From NCBI RefSeq assembly GCF_000485595.1, contig NW_014577079.1:693950-716357 (forward strand): a DNA stretch of 22,408 nt, written 5' to 3'. The position numbers and the translations under genes were made by a program. Numbering within the stretch: the stretch's first letter is position 1; the number at the start of each line of letters is the position of its first letter. The notes under the pieces were generated by a model that searched no databases, was not told the origin of the DNA, and worked only from the letters and a program-made list of their open reading frames with translations. Source of the DNA: Priapulus caudatus. Its lineage: Eukaryota; Priapulida; Priapulimorpha; Priapulimorphida; Priapulidae. Shown piece by piece: positions 9,404-18,031 of the stretch.

Positions 9404-10148
9404 ATTTTGGGGGGTCTGGCAGGACCAAACCCATGGAATAAATTTCTGTCATTGCCCATTTTGTATTACCTGAGAAGTGCTTTGTCACTTAAACCTAGTT
9501 TCAAGTGGTACCTATAACATCTAGACTAGCCTTAGATGTGCCAAGGGATCTATTTTGGGAGTCTGGCAGGACCAACACATTGAGAATACATTTCTGTCAT
9601 TGCCCATTTTGTATTCCCGAGAGGATGCTTTGTCACTTAAAAACCTAGTTTCAAGTGGTACCCATAACATCTAGGCCAGCCTAGATGTACCACAGTGCCA
9701 GGGTACAATATTTGAGGGTGTCTGGCACCCCTTGTACAACAGGCAAAAATTTCTGGCGTAGCCTGTTTTGTGGCCTCTATGGAATGAACCTGATCATTTG
9801 CATCACTTTCACTTGTACCTGTCTCGTCTATTTCTAGCCTAAATATTTTAGGCCCTTTGGGGGGGTCTGGCGGGTCTTTAACAACATGCGAAAATTTCTG
9901 TTGTATATGTTTTTTGATGTATATTTAGCAGTTACCTCACCATGGTACTTATTGCAATTGTACCATGAACATCTATTTCAGACCCGTTTTTCTTACAACC
10001 CTTTTGGGGCGTCTCCCTGGCTATACGCAACGGGGGGTACCCGCCAGAATAGCATTTCTATAAGTCTTAGGTATCACACCTGTATACTCCAATACGTAAA
10101 TATTGGTACCTAGTTCGTCTACCCTCAAGCCTCTGGGCTGCCGGTCTA
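9404..10148. repeat. Right terminal inverted repeat, with internal subrepeats
   Basis: This is the reverse complement of the left arm. The five TTTGGGGGGTCTGGC-type motifs lie at about 9405-9420, 9553-9567, 9711-9726, 9856-9871 and 10001-10018, mirroring the left arm. The outermost bases CCGGTCTA abut the TAT duplication. Differences from the left arm are scattered, so the arms have not been recently homogenised. Confidence 0.9.
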
Positions 10149-10151
10149 TAT
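10149..10151. repeat. TAT target-site duplication, right copy
   Basis: TAT directly follows the right inverted-repeat end and matches 5051-5053. Confidence 0.55.
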
Positions 10152-10245
10152 GGATTACTATAGCTTTCCCTTCACCACATATTGAAGAAAGGTGAAAGTG
10201 ATTCATTTTTTTAAAACTAATACTAATACTGTCACACGGTAGGTA

Positions 10246-10270
10246 CGTACGTGCAAACTTTGCACGTACG
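10246..10270. repeat. Palindrome with 12-bp arms
   Basis: CGTACGTGCAAA and TTTGCACGTACG are exact inverted arms around a single C. It lies about 100 bp outside the right end of the transposon and does not belong to its inverted repeat. Confidence 0.75.
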
Positions 10271-10536
10271 CATGTATAAAGGCAAATAAATATAGGGGCC
10301 AGATTTTGATAGCATCTCTTGATAGTAAAATTTCAAAGTAGCGTATAAGGAAAACGTATTTACTATTGTGTATTATCACCATTATAGAAAGCGGCTATAT
10401 AAATAATATAGACGTGCTTTATCTGAGTTTTATTTCCACCCCTCCTTCCCTGCATTGCATGATCAAACGTTGGGGATCAGTTGTTTTGTTGGTGTTTCGG
10501 TATAGCTATTTGTAAGTGGCAATTTTTTTTTACACA

Positions 10537-11189
10537 GTGGCTATACGCGTCCGGAACCGGTTGCCCTAGTATCCTCCAAGGCTACGCATCCGGACATACG
10601 CTATTCACACAGTGATCCCCGCCTAGCGTACCACACATGATTGCGCAACGGGACGCGTCTGCTGATTGCCGTAAATGATACATATATATGCATGTTGCTG
10701 TCTATCCTGTCATCCGTCCTCTCTCGCTCTCTCTTTCTCTCTCTCGTCTCTCTCTCTCCTGCTCTCTCTCACACCATAGCACACACCACACACAGCACAC
10801 CCACACACACACACACCACACAAGCCTCTAGCTCTTTTCTCTCATCTTCTCTCTGCTCTCTCTCTCATCACACACACACACAACACTGCGCACGCGCACA
10901 CACACAACACACACACACACTCACACCACACTACACACACGACCACACCAACACGACCTCTTAGTGACCTGACTAGCTCTTCTTCTTTCCCTCTCCCGCC
11001 CCCACACACACACTCACACACACCCACACACACATACACACACATATCGTCTCCGAGCAATCAGCAGAGCGTCGCCGTTGCGCAATCATGCGTGTACGTG
11101 TCGCAAGAATCACTGTTGAGATTGGATGTCCAGACGCGTAGCCTAGGCGCTTCACCTCGTCGTCCGGAGAACCGGTCGCGTATAGCCAC
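10537..11189. mobile_element. 653-bp long-inverted-repeat element with a microsatellite core
   Basis: The left arm (about 10537-10688) and right arm (about 11044-11189) are imperfect inverted repeats. The left arm starts GTGGCTATACGCG and the right arm ends in its complement. Further matching blocks are GGCTACGC, GGACAT, CAGTGAT and CATGATTGCGCAACG. The centre is CT- and CA-rich microsatellite DNA. No protein is encoded and no target duplication is clear. The layout suggests a non-autonomous, foldback- or MITE-like element. Confidence 0.75.
10715..11045 (+). repeat. (CT)n and (CA)n microsatellite tract
   Basis: CTCTCT runs (about 10718-10770 and 10830-10868) alternate with CACACA runs (about 10775-10825 and 10868-11045), interrupted by single-base changes. 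Open frames here are low-complexity artefacts. Confidence 0.9.
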
Positions 11190-12814
11190 GGCTTTTTTCA
11201 TCTGACCCTAGCTCTATAGTACTAAAGTATAGTCACCGTGACTACGTGATGTAGATAGTTGATATGCTACTATATTCTTGTTTGATATTTCTTAGGAACT
11301 TGAGATCATAGTAAAAACACTCACGTAAACAGGAAGATGTAGGTATAGTTGATCATGCCGCTCTTATTCCAATGTTATCCAGTGACTAAAAACGTTCTAA
11401 ACAGAGGTTTTTAGTTTGAAGAACTTTTGTCGGACACAAAACATATAAAGTGCCATATGTCAACAGTACGTAGCAGGACGTGAGTAATGAAATCACGTAA
11501 ACATGAAATCAATTCATCATGCAGACTTCAGTGCAAAAAAAATCGTTCCAACGCCCTTGACGTTACTGGAAAAAGCTAGCGTATATAGAGGTTATAAATA
11601 TAACCGTTGATCATGAAGCATTCCTATCAGATATCATAATATCAGGAGAGTCGTAATAAGGACTTATTTTATTTAGACTTATGTTAATGAGTGGCATATT
11701 ATAGACTTATTATAGTTATGTTATAGTTGGCTTGCCAATCCCTGCCTAACCCCGTCAACAGCGTCTCACAGTCACAGCGAGCTGCCAATTGTTTCATTGC
11801 ATCGGCCGTAAATGCCCGCCGCTTGACTATGACTAAAACCATGTCTGATGTTCTACGCTATAACGTCATAATAAGAAGAGGTATCGATACAAAGTAAAGT
11901 GTGGGGGCAGGTGGGATGTACAACGCTACTTCTCATGTCGTTTTCATTGAGTTTCACGTGATAAGTCATAGGTAAACTAGGGCATGGAAATGTTGAATTT
12001 CTTGTGTTTTGAGCCAGTCGTATTCATCTATGTTATGACACTCTTGATAATATCTACAGAGTGGTTACACGGCTTGATTGTTTTACTACTTCACGTGTAG
12101 GTTACTATGTTTTAATTATTATTTTTTAAGATGCATTTCTTTCATTTAATAACCTCATACGGTTCATAAAAGTTGTTTTTCTATACCCATTACTTTCAGC
12201 CGGTACAGCTACAGAAATACCCATGCAGCCGCGCGAGCACACGCTTAGACACTCACACACACACGCACACTTCCTGCACCAAGTTCAAGCAAACTCGCGG
12301 CAAAATGTTGGATGTTTATTGATGTTTTCCGACGCGGACCTGCATTAAAGGAGCCATTACTAACCGACATAATAACATTGCTGGAGTTCCAGACTGTATT
12401 TATATGCAGTCTTAGCAAATTAAGATCTGATGTGATAACGTTACTGCAGCGTTTCGGATCATTTTCAGTTTAATTTCGTTTTATTTGCATATATAGCGTG
12501 CCGTTCGATGCAGATCTATATTAATGAGATTTCATCTAAAATCCTGATTGGAAAACATGATACTTTGTGCTTGCAAATTTTAATCAATAATTTTTATTTA
12601 GATTTAATTATTAAATCATATTAATCTTCAGAGGGTTCCCATAAGTTTCAGTTACATTATAGATTATATATATATATGTTGTAGTTAAATTGTAGTAAGA
12701 AGTAAACATCGAATCTCTCCTATTTTAAAGCATCTGGATATATTACATTGTATCTTGTCAAAATTGCTTTATGATTATCTTTGTTCATCATCACAACATC
12801 AGTAGCAAAATAAC
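11190..12814. other. Non-coding intron stretch
   Basis: No gene is recognised. A weak pair of similar segments occurs around 11319-11400 and 11491-11550, both containing CACGTAAACA followed by ATCATGC and then an AACGTTC/ATCGTTC-like block, which hints at an old duplication of about 170 bp. A short CA-rich tract lies near 12238-12272 and an (AT)n near 12662-12677. Confidence 0.45.
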
Positions 12815-13206
12815 CGCCTACACCCATTTCGCCTACGTCCCATTTCGCCTACGTCCCATTTCGCCTACTCCCATTTCGTCTACTCTCAGAATCGGCAATA
12901 TTCGCACTTCGCCTACTCCCATTATGATTTATAGTTTCTATTTTTGTCAAGTTGTGTTCTCATTATTTGTATCTCATTATTGTTTTCTTCTGGTTCCTGT
13001 AGTCTATGTATGCCAATCAAAACCATCTTTTATTATTTATAAATGATTATTTAGTGAACAAACCGATCGTAGACGAAATGGGAATTGGGTAGATTTTGAG
13101 CGTAGACGAATTGGGAATAGGCGAAATTGGTGTAGGCCAACTGGGAATTTTGCTGTAGGCGAAATTGGAATTTTGCCGTAGCCGAAATGGGAGTAGGCCA
13201 ACCTGG
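12815..13206. mobile_element. Inverted-repeat element with minisatellite arms
   Basis: The left arm (12815-12924) has about five tandem 15-16-bp units of the type CGCCTACGTCCCATTT. The right arm (13069-13206) has the reverse complement, GTAGGCGAAATGGGAAT-like units. The 144-bp centre is AT-rich and unrelated. I recall similar GTAGACGAAATGGGAGTA units from other marine invertebrates. The structure matches a foldback-type element whose arms are tandem repeats. Target duplication and exact ends are not resolved. Confidence 0.75.
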
Positions 13207-13497
13207 AATAAACCAGTACTACAATACTACGCCATAATGTATACTAGAGTATAGATATGTTTATGACTGGTCGTCTATATATGGATAATGTTCGTGGTAC
13301 CACTACAGCCAGTTTTCCGGCTTCAGCATGCGATAACTTTCGCGGGTACTGTTCACAGTCTCCTAATGGGGTTAGCCGCTAGCTTTGTCAGCAGGTGGCG
13401 CAGCGGGAGCAGCAGTTGTAGAGCCGGTTGCGCAATCACCCATGGCAGATGTAAACATACATCGATCACACATAGCCGATCCTATATTTCGTTCAAA

Positions 13498-13719
13498 ATA
13501 TCAGAACAAATCGAACATATTTATACCTAACTTTAAGAGCTCTAATATAAGTTTTGCTCTGTCTGTTGATATAATCGAATAAATAGCCATGCAGATGTCT
13601 CTAGGTATTAGAACCGCTAGTCGCGTAAGTTTATATAACCACCGGCGATCGGTTTGTTGTGACTATTTTGATCAACATATCAGAACAAATCGAACATCTC
13701 TAGGTACTAGAACCGCGAG
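13498..13719 (+). repeat. Interleaved short direct repeats
   Basis: ATATCAGAACAAATCGAACAT occurs at 13498-13518 and at 13677-13697, in near-identical context for only about 21 bp. A different 23-bp unit beginning TCTCTAGGTA and containing AGAACCGC occurs at 13598-13620 and 13697-13719. In the second case the two units are joined directly, as though segments had been shuffled. Confidence 0.75.
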
Positions 13720-14108
13720 TTACCCAAGTTGGGGCATGTATACATTAGATGACACAGGCCTTGTTTCTTATGTCAGTGATAGCTATGGTGGAGCACGCCA
13801 TCAATGCTCAGGAAAATCCTAACTTCATGCAGAGACAGTTGTTTTGGATAGACGTATCGCATCTAAGAGGATTCGTGTAGAGGTTGATTGGTCCAAGCAA
13901 GACATTTAAAATATTAAAAAGAGACCTGCCCCATCAGAAAATTTCTCTTGGTGGAAGAATTGTCAATGTGTGCTTCATGATTTCTAACTTTAGGCGAGCT
14001 ATTGTCAGCAGTAATGCCTAGTGTCTGTAGTAAATGGCTGCGTTTTAGAAATAAAGATATACATAATTTGTATGGCAACTTGGGTCTTTGTAACTTATCT
14101 CAATCAAT

Positions 14109-14219
14109 ATATTACAGAACTCCTGAGCACACTTAAAAGAATAACCACCCACTTAATTTACATATATGCACGACTAATATCACCGTGAATCTCAATAAAC
14201 ATATTACAGAACTCCTGAG
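14109..14219 (+). repeat. 19-bp direct repeat, 92 bp apart
   Basis: ATATTACAGAACTCCTGAG is identical at 14109-14127 and 14201-14219, with TCTCAAT just upstream of both copies. It may mark a small duplication or a remnant of a dispersed repeat. Confidence 0.75.
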
Positions 14220-14920
14220 GAGGTGTTGCAGCATCCGCTTCAGCAGAGGCTGCATTGATTAGTCTCGTTTCTTCGTGTGATTATGATCGTTATGATTATG
14301 GGTCAGAATGTCGCATAGTGCTCGAGCAATGTGGTATGACTGCCATGTGGCCATTTAGACTCTGTACCAAGTGTGCCAGGGTACCGCCGCGGACAGCCAT
14401 GCAGCCGGCCTACATAAAACCCTACAGCCGCACCACAGTCTTCATAGTCGCAGCAGTAGTCTACTTGATAATACTGATAATGATTAGCCGCGCGAACGGA
14501 GGCTGGAGATTAGTGTATAACGATGCAAATTCACCCGAGTGAAAGTTAATTTCGGATGCTTGGATGATCATGAACAGAACTCTTCGCAGATCACTTAGTA
14601 CAAATGGTAGTAGAATGTCCCTTGGTCATTAGTTTCACGTCGGTAGTAACTGTTATTGGCGTTGAACCACTTATATGACAACTTTCAACATTACACTAGC
14701 GTTCGTCTTCACGTCGTGTCAGTCACGGGGCCGGCGCACGTGAATGGCGGCGCATCGGCGTTATCGTCGGCAATCCCAGCACAGGCGCTTCTCTCGCGCG
14801 TCACCTCAGTGTGTTTAAACTTTAAATTAAACTTTAAACACCCATGCACATGCACCCTTTACGATCGACCGCGCTCGTATATGGATTGTTGACTGCGTTC
14901 GCGGCACCACCCCGCACACG

Positions 14921-15038
<118 letters not shown>

Positions 15039-15560
15039 GAGTTCACCAGCCACCGGTTAATTATCCTTGTTCCGTATCGCTGTTCTTTACGATTCTCGCG
15101 TGCGTGCGCTCGCAGCTGAAGAGTTTTCGTCGAGGGTTTCCGCTAATGTTGACAAAACACTGCAGAAGTTCAATTTCTCAGCTTTACGCGAGCAGCCGTG
15201 TGCCGGCGAGGTACATCTACACCGCTGCAAACCACAAGACTCGCAACAAGGAATTCACACGTGATCATACATTGTAGACGGATTCCAGTAGTCCCCAGCT
15301 GCCACAACAGCAATGTTGATTCTCAGGCTGTTGCTTATCAACAACGTACGAAGCGAGTCTACCCACGTGATGGATTATTTTCACTCAAATAAAGACTGTG
15401 ATATTGATACCCTGACAACGACGTAGGATAAAAAGTCTGAACTATAGGACTAATAAGCACAGACCTAATCATCCTCCTGATACCGGCCCCTGGACAGATC
15501 CGGCCATCACGTGACAACTTTTGTTCCCATAGTCTGATGATTGTTTACAACACACTGAAT
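15039..15560. other. Non-coding stretch with an AATAAA
   Basis: No gene is recognised. Two overlapping frames are open at 15067-15392, one starting at TTG, and an AATAAA lies at 15388-15393. A CGCTCGCAG at about 15105-15115 resembles a splice acceptor. The encoded residues match nothing I know, so I do not call a terminal exon. Confidence 0.4.
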
Positions 15561-15625
15561 GCTAGCTGAAAGCATAGATATATACAAACACATGTGTTTG
15601 TATATATACTATGCTGAAAGCTAGC
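15561..15625. repeat. 65-bp near-perfect hairpin
   Basis: The arms, about 31 bases each, begin GCTAGCT and end AGCTAGC. The centre, CAAACACATGTGTTTG, is itself a perfect palindrome. Departures from symmetry are confined to a GAAA block, present in the same orientation on both sides, and one extra base. With almost no loop, it is more likely a palindromic insertion than a microRNA precursor. Confidence 0.85.
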
Positions 15626-15652
15626 AACTGTAATACTTACGTAAGCAAAATA

Positions 15653-16062
15653 ATAAAAGCCTAATAGGAGTTGTGGCTGTTGTGGTCATTATTTTTATCT
15701 TCTAAGAGACTAAATGTCAAGTAAGACAATAAGTCACAAATGTACAGATGTTAAAAAAGTCTGTGTCTTTTGCATTGAAAAAGACCCTATAATTCTATGA
15801 ATCCGTTCAAAATGACGTACTTGCTAGTATTTCAACACTTTAAATTCTAGCTAACAACGAATAAGATAAAAGCTGTATAGGAGTTGTGATCATTATGTTT
15901 ATCCTCGAAGAGACTCTAAATGTCAAGTAAGACATGCAATTAGTGATAAATGTACAAATGTAAAAGAGTGAATTTTTTGTATTGAAATAGACCCTGTAAT
16001 TCTATGAATCCGTTCAAAATGACGTACTTGCTAGTATTTCAACATTTTAAATTTTAGCTAAT
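15653..16062 (+). repeat. Tandem duplication, about 207-bp period
   Basis: Copy 1 (about 15653-15855) and copy 2 (about 15866-16062) share ATAAAAGC at the start, TAGGAGTTGTG, AATGTCAAGTAAGACA and TAGCTAA at the end, with indels between. A 47-bp block (15791-15837 and 15998-16044) is identical, while the rest is clearly diverged. The block contains TGACGTA, close to a cAMP-response half-site. Confidence 0.85.
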
Positions 16063-16353
16063 GGCAATTTTAATACTTTGACAGCGAAAAACATTTTATC
16101 GATGCTTTTTGGCCATTAAATTTGATCTCTACGCGACCTTGGTAAAAAACAACGCTACAGATGTGAGTGTTTTTAGCTCATCTGACGTAGTCAGGTGCAG
16201 CTTGTAGAATCGCATGATTGTCCGTCCGTCCGTGCGTCCGGCCGTCCGTGCGTCCGTCAACAGTTGGGCACAAATCTTAACCGCTCGACGTACGGTCACG
16301 ATATTCGGGACGTTGAAGGGTAATCCGAAAACGAGTTGGGATGTCGGAGCTGG

Positions 16354-16373
16354 GGGTCAAAGGTCAAAGGTCA
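16354..16373 (+). promoter_or_regulatory. Triple AGGTCA half-sites, first copy
   Basis: GGGTCA, AGGTCA and AGGTCA follow one another with one-base spacers. This is the DR1 arrangement bound by RXR, HNF4 and COUP-TF type nuclear receptors. Binding is inferred from the motif only. Confidence 0.45.
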
Positions 16374-16527
16374 AGAGGTGTAAAAGAAGGGGGAACATTC
16401 CCTCCTTAACTTAAGGTATAGGGAGGAAACGCAGAATTGCGTCACAAATCTAAACGGCTCGACCTAGGCTCGTGATAGTCGGTGTATAGCATCATGGTAG
16501 GAAAAGCCATCACTGTGCCGAAATTGG

Positions 16528-16547
16528 AGGTCACAGGTCAAAGGTCA
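16528..16547 (+). promoter_or_regulatory. Triple AGGTCA half-sites, second copy
   Basis: AGGTCA occurs three times with one-base spacers, the same DR1 arrangement as at 16354, within the second copy of the module. The spacing has been kept although the surrounding module has diverged. Confidence 0.45.
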
Positions 16548-16560
16548 ATGGGGCACAGGG

Positions 16561-18018
16561 CAGATTTTAGACATTTTCTGAGGACATGGTCTGACGGAGC
16601 GATTGGAAAACTTTTTTGTTTCAGCGGTGACCTACCATTTTTATGGCTTTATTGAAAGGACCATAAAATGTACTTTCCGCTGACATGCGAAGAGTAAGTG
16701 TCGGATAACCTTTTGACCCTCAAGAGGAGGGTTGAACATTGATTTGTTGACTGTTAACAAAGGACTGAACTGCTTTTGCTTTTATTAGAGCCCATACCTG
16801 TGTGAATGTGAGGCTACATGTACAGTTGCACAGTTTAATTGCAAAGGCAAATATTTGTTGAACAAGGTTTACACTCCTTAAATCATATTATTTTCTAAAG
16901 CAGTCTGTCTATAGCGCCCTGAAGGCTGATTGTGATGCTGTGTGAGTAGGCAAAAACCACGGGGCAAGCCATGGCTTGGCACGTTCTAGATAATATGTTT
17001 GCCTGCAAACCGGCAATGCAAATGTGTGCATGATATAGAGATTGAGGGGAGGGTGCGAAAGTGTAGGCTGCTTTTTTTCATTGGCTTACGAGTCAACAGA
17101 ATAAGAAGTTATGTTTAGAGTTACCGAAGTGTGACGTCACCGGTGGGGGAGTGGGGGCTGGCTGGTCTACGCATCATTGCTCTGGTCTTATGCGTGTCGG
17201 GGGGTAATCAGCGACGACTGTGTTTTTGGTACCGTTGTAACAGGTCTGAGGTCTTATTGCCGTTTTTATAGTTTCAAGGATGGAAAGTGAAAGCACGGGG
17301 CTGTTCGGTAAAAATTTTAAAAAAAAAAATTTAACAAAAAAAATTTCTTAATTTTTTTTTATTCTAAACTTATGTAGACTCGATTGCTCGATGCTTTCCG
17401 CGGTCTGCAGGCACACACTCGTGTTTTACGTACGCACATCATTTTACGCTATGGCTACATATGGAGCAGGGGCTTGTGTTAGAACAGCCGTCGTGTGTTT
17501 GGAGTGACGGCACATTCGGTCTCTATAAGACGTCTTGCATCACAGGATGAATTTTCGCGACACACACACCGTGAGCCTGTCGCCTGCGGCATTGTTGTTC
17601 TGAAAGTCACCATCTGATTTGTATCTTATAATTCGGCGTCTTTGTATTCGATTTATTAAATTTATTATTATATATTTTATAATATTTCATTATATAATAT
17701 TGTATTTATTAGAGATATTATATATGATATGATTAATTTTATATTATATAATATTCGATTATTATATTCTAATTTTATAATGATTCCGGGTCTTTTATGT
17801 ATAGCCGAGCGGTCACACAGATCGTAGGAAATTTTGTCGTGGTAGCCCATAATTTTTGCGTGGCCAGATCTATGTAAGGCCCTCCCGAAATGTATTTCGT
17901 GGTCCAAGGCTACGCATTAAGTGATTTGTGATGGGGATGCGACAGAAAAACGGTATGTCGTGGTGTGTTGTGGGTGTGTGCAGTCAGTCGTGACAGTCGT
18001 GAGGTTTCGGGCATTGTT
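16561..18018. other. Non-coding intron stretch
   Basis: No gene is recognised. It holds a 14-bp palindrome CAAGCCATGGCTTG near 16973, homopolymer A/T runs at about 17310-17360, and an AT-rich tract of TATAAT-like units at about 17650-17770. Confidence 0.45.
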
Positions 18019-18031
18019 GGGGGGGGGGGGG
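18019..18031 (+). repeat. Run of 13 G
   Basis: This uninterrupted poly-G lies in a G/T-rich context. It is similar to the 11-G runs at 1550 and 7550, and such runs are prone to length error. Confidence 0.9.

Larger units (their letters stand above)
5054..10148 (+). mobile_element. 5.1-kb DNA transposon with long terminal inverted repeats, possibly Academ
   Basis: The ends TAGACCGGCAGCCCAGAGG and their reverse complement are perfect inverted repeats. They extend inward as imperfect arms of about 730 and 745 bp. The flanks carry a TAT duplication. Between the arms is a decayed gene for a large protein with a transposase-like LNRPNYARWG segment and an XPG/FEN1-like nuclease domain. From memory, the Academ superfamily combines an XPG-type nuclease with 3- to 4-bp target duplications, which fits; a different or unnamed superfamily cannot be excluded. 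The element sits in the probable first coding intron of the p85-type gene, in the same orientation as that gene. The arms are diverged from one another and the gene is broken, so this copy is unlikely to be active by itself. Confidence 0.85.
16171..16560 (+). mobile_element. Dispersed repeat with AGCTCA hairpin and GTCC tract
   Basis: A hairpin of AGCTCATCTGA and TCAGGTGCAGCT (16175-16202) is followed by GTCCGTCC/GTGCGTCC repeats (16218-16258). After it come two diverged copies of a module containing ACAAATCT, CGGCTCGAC or CGCTCGAC, and GGTCAAAGGTCA (about 16262-16380 and 16440-16550). From memory, AGCTCACCTGA plus GTCCGTC repeats are abundant in bivalve genomes. It is non-coding, and its right end is not resolved (possibly as far as the palindrome near 16972). 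Confidence 0.65.

Noticed and set aside
5051-10151. Classification as a Harbinger, Kolobok or Polinton element
   Set aside because: TAT is not the TWA or TTAA target expected for the first two, and the length and gene content are wrong for a Polinton.
10641-11155. Open frames rich in His/Thr/Ser or Cys/Val/Glu
   Set aside because: These are translations of CT and CA microsatellites.
14255-14542. 95-codon frame with a hydrophobic, membrane-like segment
   Set aside because: It starts at a non-ATG codon, has no recognisable domain, and lies in repeat-rich intron DNA.
15067-15392. Overlapping frames followed by AATAAA, resembling a terminal exon
   Set aside because: One frame begins at TTG, residues are not recognised, and no paired donor or upstream exon is seen.
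15561-15625. Hairpin as a microRNA precursor
   Set aside because: The terminal loop is nearly absent and the centre is a perfect palindrome, unlike a processed precursor.
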